From Alphaproteobacteria bacterium (lineage in GTDB: Bacteria > Pseudomonadota > Alphaproteobacteria > SMXP01), in contig JANQPV010000013.1 in the NCBI GenBank assembly GCA_028285305.1, positions 1-64,000 of the forward strand: DNA of 64,000 nucleotides. The letters run 5' to 3'. The position numbers and the translations under genes were made by a program. The notes below the pieces were generated by a model that was given only the letters and a program-made list of their open reading frames with translations, was not told where the DNA came from and did not search any database. Below are positions 36,186 through 45,081 of the stretch, piece after piece (position 1 is the stretch's first letter; the number at the start of each line of letters is the position of its first letter).

Positions 36186-36628
36186 GCGGCTCCAAACTCA
36201 AAAAGTCATTTGGGAAAGCAGCGCTGCAACCGGGGGCTAAACAACCTCGCAGGAATCAAAAACCGTTCTCCATTCGCTTTGACGACCATGAACGAGCACT
36301 GCTTGACCGTGGTTCGGGCAAGTTGTCTTGGGCGGCATACATTCGGCAGAGATTGTTTGGTGATTGCGTAGACCCAAAAAGGCTCAAGAGCGGCAAACGG
36401 CGGGAACACTCGGTCGACAAGGTGGCATTAGCAAAAGCCTTAGGGTTATTGGGGCAATCACGGCTGTCGTCCAACCTCAATCAGATTGCAAGGGCCGCCA
36501 ATATCGGAACTCTGCCTGTCACACCTGAGCTGGTGGAAGAGCTCCATGAAGCGTGCACAGATGTGCGTGCCATGCGCAATGCGCTGATGAGCGCGCTAGG
36601 GCTAAAGCCAAAGGACGACACAGAATGA
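36182..36628 (+). CDS. mobC: MobC-type relaxosome accessory protein
   Basis: This 148-residue protein has a basic N-terminus, then FSIRFDDHERALLDRGSGKL and WAAYIRQRLFG, a ribbon-helix-helix-like DNA-binding part. The C-terminal half contains the MobC signature SRLSSNLNQIARAANIG and ends in an amphipathic helix. MobC proteins bind the transfer origin and help the relaxase nick. It overlaps the upstream small ORF and the downstream relaxase gene by ATGA, so the three genes form a tight operon. Confidence 0.88.
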   Translation: MSGSKLKKSFGKAALQPGAKQPRRNQKPFSIRFDDHERALLDRGSGKLSWAAYIRQRLFGDCVDPKRLKSGKRREHSVDKVALAKALGLLGQSRLSSNLNQIARAANIGTLPVTPELVEELHEACTDVRAMRNALMSALGLKPKDDTE

Positions 36629-37917
36629 TCCTCCACGGTAATAGTCGAGGCGGTGCAGGTTCCTTAGCGGATCACTTAACCAACGAAATCGACAACGATC
36701 ATGTTGAGCTTCATGAACTGCGTGGCTTTGTATCGGAGAATTTGCACGGTGCGCTTAACGAGGGATACGCCCTAAGCCTGGGGACTAGAGCCTGCACTAA
36801 GTTCATGTACTCGCTTTCGCTTAACCCTCCGCCTCATGAGGACGTCAAAACTTCTGACTTTGAAGAAGCAATCGATAAAGTTGAACAGCGCTTGGGCTTA
36901 GAGGGAACCAGTCGGGCGATTGTGTTTCATGAGAAGAACGGCAGGCGGCACGGCCATGTGGTGTGGATCAGAGTTGATCCGCAAGAGATGAAAGCCGTCC
37001 AGCTTTCATTTGATCGCAAAAAGCTCAAATCCGTATCCAGAGAACTTTTCATCGAACATGGTTGGAAAATGCCGCGCGGTCTTGCAGATGGCGCCGAACG
37101 CAATCCCACAAATTTTGATCTTTCGACCTGGCAGCAATCAAAACGTATGAATAGAAATCCCAAAGCAATCAAGCGCGCCTTTCAGGATGCCTTCGCGATT
37201 TCCGATTCGAAAGCCGCATTCATCCATGCGATGCACGAACGCGGCTTCAAAGTTGCACAAGGGGATCGCAGAGGTTTTGTGGCTATAGATGTTGCTCATG
37301 GCGAGGTTTTTTCCATCCCGCGCATGACTGGCCAGAAAACAAAGGCCATTCGGGCTCTGCTCGGTGATGAATCGGCTCTGCCGAGTGTATCGGAGGCGAA
37401 ACGCCAGATCGCCGATGAGATGCTCCCGAAAGTCGAAGACCTTCAACAGAAGCTTGAGGCGCAAAATCAAAAGTTGCGGCGAGACTTTGCGAAGAAACGA
37501 GAGGCCCTGGTACTCAAACAACGCAAAGCCCGCCAAGCACTACAGGAAAAGATCGAGGCGCGGCAAACTAAAGAAGCCAAGGTGCGTCAGGATCGGTTCA
37601 GAAAAGGCATCCGCGGTTTGTGGGATCGTTTGCGCGGGGAACATAAGCGTATTGTCGAGCGTAATACAAGCGAGGCGCAAAAGGCCCTGAAGCGCGATCA
37701 GAAAGAACTGGACGGTCTGGTATTCAAGCAGCTCGCACAGCGCAACCAGCTCAACGTGCTGCGGATGGAGGCCAAAGAGTCGATCATCAGCCGTCAGACC
37801 GAGTTGGCGCGAGATGTCAATCTATTCCGAGGCATGAAAATCAAAAGGGATGAAACGCCAAATCGCGGTCAGGAGAGACAGCCTGGCAAATCACGCGGGC
37901 CAACGTTTGACCCATAA
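36625..37917 (+). CDS. Relaxase / mobilization nuclease
   Basis: This 430-residue protein starts at the ATG at 36625, overlapping mobC by ATGA. The N-terminal 200 residues are a relaxase domain of the type common in alphaproteobacterial mobile elements: MILHGNSRGGAGSLADHL, HVELHELRGF, FMYSLSLNPPP and the metal-binding HEKNGRRHGHVVWIRVDP. The C-terminal 200 residues are a long Lys/Arg/Glu/Gln coiled coil. The protein nicks one strand at an origin of transfer and pilots it into a recipient. No type IV secretion genes are present, so the element is mobilizable rather than self-transmissible. Confidence 0.88.
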   Translation: MILHGNSRGGAGSLADHLTNEIDNDHVELHELRGFVSENLHGALNEGYALSLGTRACTKFMYSLSLNPPPHEDVKTSDFEEAIDKVEQRLGLEGTSRAIVFHEKNGRRHGHVVWIRVDPQEMKAVQLSFDRKKLKSVSRELFIEHGWKMPRGLADGAERNPTNFDLSTWQQSKRMNRNPKAIKRAFQDAFAISDSKAAFIHAMHERGFKVAQGDRRGFVAIDVAHGEVFSIPRMTGQKTKAIRALLGDESALPSVSEAKRQIADEMLPKVEDLQQKLEAQNQKLRRDFAKKREALVLKQRKARQALQEKIEARQTKEAKVRQDRFRKGIRGLWDRLRGEHKRIVERNTSEAQKALKRDQKELDGLVFKQLAQRNQLNVLRMEAKESIISRQTELARDVNLFRGMKIKRDETPNRGQERQPGKSRGPTFDP

Positions 37918-37944
37918 CCCCAGACGAAAGGAACAAGCAACAAA

Positions 37945-38271
37945 ATGCTTCCTGAAGACATCAGGCGACTGGAGCGGGAATCTGACATTGCAGAGGCAGT
38001 GCGCGGTCCTGACTTTCGTATGCGCGATGAGATTCTTCGTAGAGTCAATGCGGAACATCAGCAACGAGTCGAATTTTGGCTGTGCTACAGAGCGGCGCTA
38101 ATGGCAGGTTATTGGGAAGGTGTAAAACGTGGCGACTTTCCTGCCTATGATGAGTTCGGACGGATCAGAGCAAGCTCTGAAAGCCTAAAATACTTGGCCG
38201 AGCGGGATAGACTTGCCCAGGAATACTTCAATAAGCGCAAGACGAGAACTGGTCTAACACCGTCAATTTGA
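37945..38271 (+). CDS. Relaxase-associated hypothetical protein (108 aa)
   Basis: This soluble, mostly helical 108-residue protein starts MLPEDIRRLERESDIAEA and is rich in Arg and Glu. It has no membrane segment or known motif. GGAA precedes the ATG and it lies 27 bp after the relaxase gene, so it probably belongs to the mobilization operon. Confidence 0.68.
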   Translation: MLPEDIRRLERESDIAEAVRGPDFRMRDEILRRVNAEHQQRVEFWLCYRAALMAGYWEGVKRGDFPAYDEFGRIRASSESLKYLAERDRLAQEYFNKRKTRTGLTPSI

Positions 38272-38304
38272 TTCAGTTTTCAAAGACATTGCCAGACAAA
38301 CAAA

Positions 38305-38334
38305 AAGCACCCTGAGCAAAGGCACAGGGTGCTT
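38305..38334 (-). terminator. Rho-independent terminator of the methyltransferase gene
   Basis: A perfect 10-bp stem (AAGCACCCTG and CAGGGTGCTT) with a 10-nt loop is followed on the minus strand by TTTTTG. It lies 15 bp beyond the methyltransferase stop and also separates it from the convergent mobilization operon. Confidence 0.85.
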
Positions 38335-38349
38335 GAAAGGAATGGAGCC

Positions 38350-39012
38350 TTAGGCGGCAATATCGCCGAGGCAGCCGCGTTCAACATCTTCGAGCCGCAT
38401 TTGTGCGATGGCGCAATAATGCTGTTCAAGCTCAATGCCGATATAGTTCCGGTTATTGAGAGCGGCGGCGATGGCCGTTGAACCTGATCCTGCAAACGGA
38501 TCGAGCACCGTGTCACCCGGAAGAGAAAACGCTCGTACCAATGGAGCGATTACACCAACGGCTTTTTCTGTCGGATGGGCGCGGTTGCCTGTGTAGCTCC
38601 ACCTCTGAACGTCGCTTAAGGGGTGTAAAGGTTTTTCCGGCCAGCCTTTGGCGAGCACGAAGGCAGACTCATGGCAATAACGTGTATGGCCCGCCCTGGA
38701 GGAATAGTTCTTTGTCCAGACAATATGTCCGACCGTCTTAAAGCCCACCTCCCGCCACTTCGCGGAAAACTCTGCTATCGCGTTCCAGCCGTAGAAACTA
38801 ATGCAATAGCTGTTGGGTTTGAGGACCCGGTAGATTTCATCGAACACTGACAATACTGCTTGCGGGTTGTCATCGTTTGCGAGCGAGCGTCCGTCTCGGT
38901 CTTTGTAGTTTACGAGATAAGGCGGGTCTGTGATGCATAGATCAATTGATGCCGCTTCAAAAGTTGAGAGCGTAAATGCGGACTCCCCGCAAATGATTTG
39001 GTTCATTGTCAT
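38350..39012 (-). CDS. DNA methyltransferase, DPPY type
   Basis: This 220-residue DNA amino-methyltransferase has motif IV DPPY at 29-32 (CITDPPYL), ahead of motif I FAGSGST near residue 180, the order seen in beta-class N6-adenine or N4-cytosine enzymes. No target-recognition domain of useful size is present, so the recognition site cannot be guessed. No partner restriction nuclease is adjacent, so it looks like an orphan of the mobile element. It starts at ATG 39012 after AAAGGGA. A degraded second copy and a third fragment lie at 46.8-47.4 kb. Confidence 0.88.
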   Translation of the reverse strand: MTMNQIICGESAFTLSTFEAASIDLCITDPPYLVNYKDRDGRSLANDDNPQAVLSVFDEIYRVLKPNSYCISFYGWNAIAEFSAKWREVGFKTVGHIVWTKNYSSRAGHTRYCHESAFVLAKGWPEKPLHPLSDVQRWSYTGNRAHPTEKAVGVIAPLVRAFSLPGDTVLDPFAGSGSTAIAAALNNRNYIGIELEQHYCAIAQMRLEDVERGCLGDIAA

Positions 39013-39208
39013 AGCTATTCCCTTTCGTTGGTTATGGGTTGCGCTTGCAACCCTTGGCCTTCGCCGAGAACGGGGTGTGCAAACGGAGGGAAAAAGCTGA
39101 GCAAGATTGTCTTCGTAATTGGGGGGCGCCCCCTGGGGGGAACCGATTACGAAACAATCTCTGATGCTTGGTTTTTCTCGAAGTGCGCTGAGGGGCTGGC
39201 CCCTAAGC
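38587..39208. repeat. Direct repeat A (intact methyltransferase 5' half plus upstream region)
   Basis: This 622-bp stretch covers the first two thirds of the methyltransferase gene and about 200 bp upstream. It is repeated in the same orientation at 46996-47619 with many substitutions. Identity ends abruptly on both copies just after the shared GGGGCTGGCCCCTAAGC. Confidence 0.85.
39104..39160. repeat. Long hairpin upstream of the methyltransferase, copy A
   Basis: Arms AGATTGTCTTCGTAAT (39104-39119) and ATTACGAAACAATCT (39146-39160) pair with one bulged base and enclose a G/C-rich 26-nt loop. The same arms occur in the degraded copy at 47512-47571, while the loop differs. This could be a transfer, replication or recombination structure. 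Confidence 0.7.
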
Positions 39209-39363
39209 CATCAGGAGTTACATATACGGTGGCTGCGGATGTGGGAGCAGATCATGATCGGATCGGCATTCGAATACTAGCGAACGGTAGGTTTTTGAGC
39301 CTCTTCAAGTTGAATTTGCGGATCCGTTCAGCCATCCGGAGTTTTTTGCGGTAGCAATCTGAA

Positions 39364-39882
39364 CTATAACTGCCACCGCTGAACGGGAACTGTGAACAAA
39401 ATACTCATCTCATCGTCGGCACTCCATCTAAATGGCTGCGTTGAGTTGACGTAAGTTGATGCACTTGGAGACGTAGAGCTAGCTGCTCTAATCCGAAGAC
39501 GATCTTTACCGGACGGCAAGACCTGACCAAATATAGCAGCACCGTCGCGATTGTGTAATAGGGCATGTCCCACTGCGTGGAAACTGTTACTGGGCGGATT
39601 GCCTACTTTTTCGAGGTCTATCTCTAGTTCGTCGGGGAGGAAAATCGTAAAGTTTTCCGTTTCTGGTGAGCCGGACAATTTCACAGTTATTCTCACTTCT
39701 AGAGAATCACCAACTCGTCGCTTGAAACCAAATGTAGAAGCATTTTCCGACCAGCTAACAGCAGCTGAGAAAGCTTCCCACGGAGTAATGGCTCTTACTG
39801 GCATGTTCGTCTGAGCAAAGCTCGAGTTAATCTCCACAGAGAACAGTGTAAGTAACGAGACAAGACAAAACAACTTCTTCAC
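39364..39882 (-). CDS. Exported hypothetical protein (172 aa)
   Basis: The first 23 residues are a clear Sec signal peptide (KLFCLVSLLTLFSVEIN, cleavage after SSFA). The mature part of about 150 residues is beta-rich with alternating hydrophobics (SLEVRITVKLSG, FTIFLPDELEIDLEKVG, RLRIRAASS) and ends with two aromatic segments. It looks like a small periplasmic or surface beta-sandwich. No family is recognised. It is AT-rich, opens the cargo between the two methyltransferase copies, and is transcribed toward copy A. Confidence 0.65.
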   Translation of the reverse strand: MKKLFCLVSLLTLFSVEINSSFAQTNMPVRAITPWEAFSAAVSWSENASTFGFKRRVGDSLEVRITVKLSGSPETENFTIFLPDELEIDLEKVGNPPSNSFHAVGHALLHNRDGAAIFGQVLPSGKDRLRIRAASSTSPSASTYVNSTQPFRWSADDEMSILFTVPVQRWQL

Positions 39883-40243
39883 ATCAACCTCCTGTCGGAT
39901 CGGAATATCAATCTATAATAGCATGTATATAAACATTCAACTTAAAAAGGCTGGTGGCTGCGCTGTGTGGACTAAATCAGATGAGTGATGTTGATGTGCA
40001 GTTTTACGGGCATCCAAACAGAAGAAACTGGTGAAGATGACAACCGAGTCTGACACATACTCAACCCCGGCTTGCAAGTTCCGCCCAATGATTCTATTTA
40101 GTGCGACTTAGGTGGATAGGTGACCATCCAAGCTTCAGCAATTTGCCATTCGGACATCTGAATAAGAATTGGACTGGGATAAAGGAAAAGACGTCGGAAC
40201 CGACTTACCTTTACGAATTATCACTTCAATTAGATACAGCATA
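39883..40243. other. Intergenic region in island cargo
   Basis: This AT-rich gap of 361 bp lies between divergent genes and presumably carries their promoters. I see no ORF above 30 codons with a ribosome-binding site and no clear structured RNA. Confidence 0.5.
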
Positions 40244-40927
40244 ATGAGCGCTGAGAAGACAGATACACCATACGTACTGCACGTTTGCCTACAAAAGGTT
40301 TCAAGGGGCAAATCAAACCTAATAGCCCACTTCCATTTTTCCGAGTGTGAGCAGAACTTGAAAGGCGCCTTGGTAAAATTCGGCTTTAACGAAATCAAGA
40401 TATGTTGCAAGTCCACCCGAGATTTTTTGTTACCTGAGAATTTGGTCAGCCACAGTGATCTGGATCTTTCCGAGCTAACGTTCGGGCAAGAGGCGAGTGG
40501 TACTCTGGAAGATAGTATCCAGGTAAAGGTCAAAACTCCGAGTCTTACCGTTGGCTCAAAGAGCAGCCGGACTTCTAAAGTTAGCCGGACCAAGCGAAAC
40601 AGGGTAATTGCGGTGTCCGGAAAACCTAACTGCATGTATTGGACGTTTTCTGCAATTCACGATGAAGAAGGTGCAATCCTGGAATATTCGTTTACGAATA
40701 GGAACCTGGGTATAGTCAAATCGTCCAAGAGCTATCCCATACAATGGAATGTTGAACTCAAAAAGCGGGATTTCGTACTTAGAGAATACTCTAGCAATAA
40801 CTTTTGGACACTAATAACCAAAAAACGGTTCATGTTGAGGTCATTCGTGTACAAAGAGCTATTTGGCAAGTGGAATAACCGTGTTTTGGAACAAGGTAAC
40901 ATTCATGCGTGTGAGGATAGAACGTAA
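40244..40927 (+). CDS. Hypothetical protein coupled to the pentapeptide-MarR gene (227 aa)
   Basis: I do not recognise this 227-residue protein. It starts MSAEKTDTPYVLHVC at the ATG at 40244; the earlier in-frame start at 40169 has less support. It is soluble, with a Ser/Lys/Arg-rich middle (SKSSRTSKVSRTKRNR, about 128-143) flanked by two beta-rich parts. Its stop and the next start share one base (TAATG), so the pair is translationally coupled. The Shine-Dalgarno sequence is poor. Confidence 0.6.
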   Translation: MSAEKTDTPYVLHVCLQKVSRGKSNLIAHFHFSECEQNLKGALVKFGFNEIKICCKSTRDFLLPENLVSHSDLDLSELTFGQEASGTLEDSIQVKVKTPSLTVGSKSSRTSKVSRTKRNRVIAVSGKPNCMYWTFSAIHDEEGAILEYSFTNRNLGIVKSSKSYPIQWNVELKKRDFVLREYSSNNFWTLITKKRFMLRSFVYKELFGKWNNRVLEQGNIHACEDRT

Positions 40928-41862
40928 TGGATAGTTTGGAAGAGCTGCTTAACGATCCCGCTACATTCGATCAGCTACCATTCATGAAAGTACTCACCCT
41001 GTTGGACTTGAATCCAGCGACCGACTTTGAGTATGACAGAATTGATGATGCGGTTTTTGCCAACGAAACCGCTGAAAATCTTAGTTTTAGGCAGTCGCAG
41101 ATTTTTGAATCCTCCTTCGATCAAGTAATGTTCCAAAACTCGAACTTCAACAGAACAGAAATCACCGACTCGAATGCCAACAAGTGCGTCTTCTTGAACT
41201 GTGATTTCTCACATTGTCTTATTCAGAGAGGAGAATGGAGCAGGATTGAGTTCATAAGGTGCAATCTAGACAACTTGAGAGTCTCAATGTCAAAGTTCGT
41301 TGATGTAAATTACCTGGACTGTAAGGCCGATCAAATAGACGAAAACACACGAGATCTAATCGGCTTTCCTTCGGCGGGCCTTACGCGGTCTGAAGAAGAC
41401 AATCAAGACGCGCAATATTGGACAAGAAGTTCTCCCATCGAACTCTTACGAATTGCCCAACAGTATTCATTTGATCATTACATTGACGAAGTAGGTGCCG
41501 ACCTCCTGACTCCGCGTCAGTTCATTCTTCTGAAGGCGATCTCGGAGAATCGGGGATTGACCCAAGCCGAACTGGTGGGGTTGACTGGAATCGATCGATC
41601 CACTCTCGCAGATATGATTTCTCGATTGATCAAAAAGGGGTTTCTGCAGCGTGTACGAACAAAGCCAGATACCCGTGCAACTGGGGTTATCATTACAGCT
41701 GAAGGCAGACGGATTCTCAATGCGACTGAACCCAAAGTAAGAGAAGCCAACAGCAAAATGTTATCGGGGCTTTCGTCTAAGCAACAGTCAGACCTCATCG
41801 AGGTGCTAAATGCCTTTGTTGGGTCTATGGAACAAGTAGGCGCCGTCAAAAGCAAGAAATAG
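40927..41862 (+). CDS. Pentapeptide-repeat protein fused to a MarR winged helix
   Basis: This 311-residue protein joins two domains. Residues about 50-140 form a degenerate pentapeptide-repeat coil with F/L at five-residue steps (NLSFRQSQIFESSF, MFQNSNFNRTEI, CVFLNCDFSHCLI, EFIRCNLDNLRV). Residues about 185-300 are a MarR-type winged helix: TPRQFILLKAISENRGLTQA, then ELVGLTGIDRSTLADMISRL and the wing TRATGVIITAEGRRIL. Pentapeptide helices mimic DNA shape and can bind gyrase; MarR domains bind operators. Such a fusion suggests an unusual DNA-linked sensor. It precedes the caspase-like operon by 478 bp and may regulate it. Confidence 0.8.
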   Translation: MDSLEELLNDPATFDQLPFMKVLTLLDLNPATDFEYDRIDDAVFANETAENLSFRQSQIFESSFDQVMFQNSNFNRTEITDSNANKCVFLNCDFSHCLIQRGEWSRIEFIRCNLDNLRVSMSKFVDVNYLDCKADQIDENTRDLIGFPSAGLTRSEEDNQDAQYWTRSSPIELLRIAQQYSFDHYIDEVGADLLTPRQFILLKAISENRGLTQAELVGLTGIDRSTLADMISRLIKKGFLQRVRTKPDTRATGVIITAEGRRILNATEPKVREANSKMLSGLSSKQQSDLIEVLNAFVGSMEQVGAVKSKK

Positions 41863-42340
41863 TTTCACGCCCACACGAAAAGCTAGTTTCTGGAAGCGCG
41901 ATCATTTACCACACTCGCGAGCTCCTTGGTGTAAAACCCAACATTGATTTGTCGAGGTGCGAAAATCATTCACGGGCCCGGCGCTGCCTGAGCTAGTCTA
42001 AGAAAGAATTCCCGAAATGTGGGCCACAACAGAAGTTGTGATCGCTGAGGTGAAGCCAATTGATTCCGGTAGCTTGGTCCTACGGTTGACTGTGCTTGCG
42101 CGTGCAGCCCCTACGGATCATACAAAACGGTGATTCAGAAAAACGTTTGAGATTTGATCTGTACGCATGCCACGCGTTGCCTCGTGATCGCGGCCCGTGA
42201 CGTACGCGCTTAGGTTCCGCCTTTTATATGAATACAGATTTGGCGTCGGACTCAATTGATCCAATCGAGCATCTTTTGGTGGAGACTCATAATAACTCTG
42301 GTGTTACTTTTGGGTCGGAGTAAGGAACTCAAGCAAAAAT
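41863..42340. other. Intergenic region upstream of the caspase-like operon
   Basis: This 478-bp gap contains a 38-codon ORF (42017-42133, starting MWATTEVVIAEV) with no good ribosome-binding site, which I do not call. The rest presumably holds the operon promoter. A G/A-rich GGAGTAAGGA lies at Shine-Dalgarno distance or slightly further from the ATG at 42341. Confidence 0.5.
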
Positions 42341-44146
42341 ATGGTCAAACGACTTTTCATCGGTATAGCTGTGGCCCGGCCCGTAGGCATGCAAACGTTA
42401 CCAAAAGTCTACGACTCCATGAACAGATTGTGTGACTATGTAGCTTCTTATGAGGATGATTTTGATGCACCCATAGTTTTTTCTGATCATGGTGGAACGA
42501 AGGTCACCAGCGAGCAAATACGAGAGGTTCTCCATCCGTCGATACTTCTCAACCGTCCCCGGATCTTAATTTATTTCATAGGGCATGGGGCTTTCGTAGA
42601 AAGCAATCAAGTCTGGTATTTGAGTGAAGGCCGTGATCAGCCTTATCAGCGCGTGAATGTAGGAGCACTGCAAGAAGTGCTTGAGACTTATGGCCCTGAA
42701 CAACTTTGCATTTTTAGCGATGCCTGCCAAACACCTGAAGTGGGAGTTGGCGGCGCTGTTCCCCTGCTCGACAAAAACATCGGCGAGTTCGACTTCCCAT
42801 TGGTGGATTCATTTCGATCGACCGCTAAGGGCATGAAGGCATTTGCGTCAAAAGAGTACGGGCCAATTTTTACGCACGCAGTCTTGGAGGCTATTCATGG
42901 TGATGACGGTCCCCCGGCGCTCGCAATTGATAGATTGCACCTTGAAAAAGACCGAATCGTTGTGAGTAGCCAAAGCCTAAGGGTTTTTTTGAAAAGTAGA
43001 GTAAAAGAACTCGCGACGCTTATTCAAAGAAACCAAAAGCCACGAATGCATAGTGGATTGGACTATTTTGAAAATGATTACCTGGAAGTTGAAAAGCTAC
43101 CGCCTTCGCTAGAGGGATCGACCTTCCTCAGCAAAACGGACTCGGCAATCTCGCACTCGGCAAGAGAGCAACGGAATGAAGAAGAAGAGATAAAGCGAAG
43201 TGCAGCTTCCGCATGGCGCCGCGATTTCTGGGACCATTCTACAGATTTATCGCATCAATTTGGGTACGGCACGGGCGCTATCATTAGTCTTGGGACCTCG
43301 GCTAACGGGAGTCCTATCGAAGGGCCGAGCTTTATGGTAAGCAGATCCGCAAGCGAACGATTTGATCCTAAAGGCGACGAAAATGATCCAGGTGGCCACT
43401 ATTTCTTGAGCAAAATATCAGGAAATCGTCATGCTGATGTTCTTAGGTATGATGATCTGTACGTCCCAATCCAGTTTCAGTCTGGGTTTTATACGGCGAT
43501 TTCGATGGCTGTTTCGCAGAATGACTCCAATAAGCGAGGCGTAAACGCGATGGGCTGGATCTACTCTGAGGCTGGAACTGCCAGGGAGCCGGATAGACTG
43601 AGCTCAATGCAAATGTTCAAAGGGCTCGTCGATGGAATTATTCTTCCCGAAGACATACCGTTTTTGGCGAAAAGCCTGCGTCGCGATAAGCACGTCGACA
43701 TGCTGTTCGGTCTGGTCGCTGCCTATCTCTATGACGAAGTAGGTGACATTGAGGGAATCAGACGGCTAGCAGGTTTCTATCCGTGTCATGGACAGGATAT
43801 CCCGTTCGATATCGCTTTGCTCTGTCGACTGGAGTTTCAAGTAAACAAAAACGGCCAGTTCGAAATCTCAATTCCCGCCGTATCTGAAGATAAACGGAGT
43901 CAGAATGCAGGCTTGCCCGACTATGTCTGGAAGTCGATGCCAGCACTGGAGAATGTTCGAATTGCAGGACTGGCGCCGGTTTTCAGATCCGGTTGGGGCA
44001 GATTATCCCTTAACGAATCGAGCTCTCTTTTCAAAGAACTCGGCGACCTTCAAGGGTTTCTTGCGGACAGTCCTGTCGCAACAATCCAAGGACATTGTGC
44101 AGGGACAGAACTCGTACAGCTATTTGCTCGATTTATGGAAAAGTGA
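42341..44146 (+). CDS. Caspase-like (peptidase C14 fold) protease
   Basis: The N-terminal about 230 residues form a caspase-hemoglobinase fold. The catalytic His82 lies in YFIGHGAF and Cys129 in FSDACQTP, each after a hydrophobic strand, as in metacaspases and CHAT proteases. The remaining about 370 residues are unassigned: a charged linker (SAREQRNEEEEIKR), then a mixed alpha/beta part that may sense a ligand. Bacterial caspase-like proteases act as abortive-infection effectors. The gene heads a three-gene operon; the alpha/beta hydrolase gene starts 21 bp later. The dyad is secure, the defence role inferred. Confidence 0.82.
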   Translation: MVKRLFIGIAVARPVGMQTLPKVYDSMNRLCDYVASYEDDFDAPIVFSDHGGTKVTSEQIREVLHPSILLNRPRILIYFIGHGAFVESNQVWYLSEGRDQPYQRVNVGALQEVLETYGPEQLCIFSDACQTPEVGVGGAVPLLDKNIGEFDFPLVDSFRSTAKGMKAFASKEYGPIFTHAVLEAIHGDDGPPALAIDRLHLEKDRIVVSSQSLRVFLKSRVKELATLIQRNQKPRMHSGLDYFENDYLEVEKLPPSLEGSTFLSKTDSAISHSAREQRNEEEEIKRSAASAWRRDFWDHSTDLSHQFGYGTGAIISLGTSANGSPIEGPSFMVSRSASERFDPKGDENDPGGHYFLSKISGNRHADVLRYDDLYVPIQFQSGFYTAISMAVSQNDSNKRGVNAMGWIYSEAGTAREPDRLSSMQMFKGLVDGIILPEDIPFLAKSLRRDKHVDMLFGLVAAYLYDEVGDIEGIRRLAGFYPCHGQDIPFDIALLCRLEFQVNKNGQFEISIPAVSEDKRSQNAGLPDYVWKSMPALENVRIAGLAPVFRSGWGRLSLNESSSLFKELGDLQGFLADSPVATIQGHCAGTELVQLFARFMEK

Positions 44147-44167
44147 GACCCTGGAAAGGAACATTAG

Positions 44168-45064
44168 ATGCGACTTGCATTCATCCACGGCATCAACAAT
44201 GAAGACAATACAGCAGAGTCCATTGCAGAGGATTGGTGGAACTCGCTAGAATATGGTTGGCAAAACTCTGGATTGGAAATTCCGGAGAAACCCGAAATTT
44301 CGGTCGGTTACTATGCGGACGTATTGGCGGATGCCTTGAACGGGCAAAAACCCGGAGCGGTCGCACAGGGTGGCAGTGAGACATCAAGATCGAGTGCTCT
44401 CGAGTTTATTAGAGCATATCAGGACGCAGCTGGTATCTCTGATGAAGAGGTTGATGCAGAGCTCGCACAGATGGGTAAACAAAAGGACATCGTCGATCAG
44501 GGCCGAGCTATGGAGTTTTTCGTGGATGTGGCCGAAGCTCTTGAGCGTATACTGCCTGGCCATGGCAAATTCATTGCTGATCGATTTCTAAGGCAAGCGG
44601 GATTATATATCGAAGATGAGGGTCTCGCGGAGCAAATTGATGAAATCGTAAAGCATGCGGTCTTCGGCGACAATAAGGATCCAGTGGTCGTTGTTTCACA
44701 CTCACTGGGTACCGTTGTGGCATACCGGGTGACCATGCAACCAGAAAATCAAACCCGAACCATACCATTATTCGCCACACTCGGTTCACCGTTAGGCATA
44801 GGAATGATGCAGAGGGTCATCCATCGGCGTATCGCATTTCCCGAACCACCGATTTCAACATGGACGAATGGATTACGGGAGGATGATTTCGTTACTCTTG
44901 GTAGAAATCTTGACAAATCGAATCTCGGATTCGATGGAATAAACAACATTTCCAACAATTTAATCGAGCGGTCTGACAAACACTCCGTCAACGCATATTT
45001 GGAAAGCAAACCAATTTGCAGCGCAATCCACGCTGCTCTGATCAAACCTCAAGCGAGTATCTAA
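44168..45064 (+). CDS. Alpha/beta hydrolase, lipase/esterase-like
   Basis: This 298-residue protein begins with the oxyanion strand RLAFIHGINNE and has a nucleophile elbow VVVVSHSLGTVVAYR with Ser179 in S-x-S-x-G form. The region LFATLGSPLGIGMMQ follows, as in lipase-like hydrolases that act at membranes. A His near residue 272 (RSDKHSVNAYL) is the likely third member of the triad. AAAGGA precedes the ATG. It is the second gene of the caspase-like operon. No signal peptide is seen, so it acts inside the cell, perhaps on phospholipid or an acyl-protein. Confidence 0.85.
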   Translation: MRLAFIHGINNEDNTAESIAEDWWNSLEYGWQNSGLEIPEKPEISVGYYADVLADALNGQKPGAVAQGGSETSRSSALEFIRAYQDAAGISDEEVDAELAQMGKQKDIVDQGRAMEFFVDVAEALERILPGHGKFIADRFLRQAGLYIEDEGLAEQIDEIVKHAVFGDNKDPVVVVSHSLGTVVAYRVTMQPENQTRTIPLFATLGSPLGIGMMQRVIHRRIAFPEPPISTWTNGLREDDFVTLGRNLDKSNLGFDGINNISNNLIERSDKHSVNAYLESKPICSAIHAALIKPQASI

Positions 45065-45081
45065 GGCGTGACAATTCACTG

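Noticed and set aside
42017-42133. A 38-codon ORF upstream of the caspase-like gene
   Set aside because: No ribosome-binding site and no coding signature.
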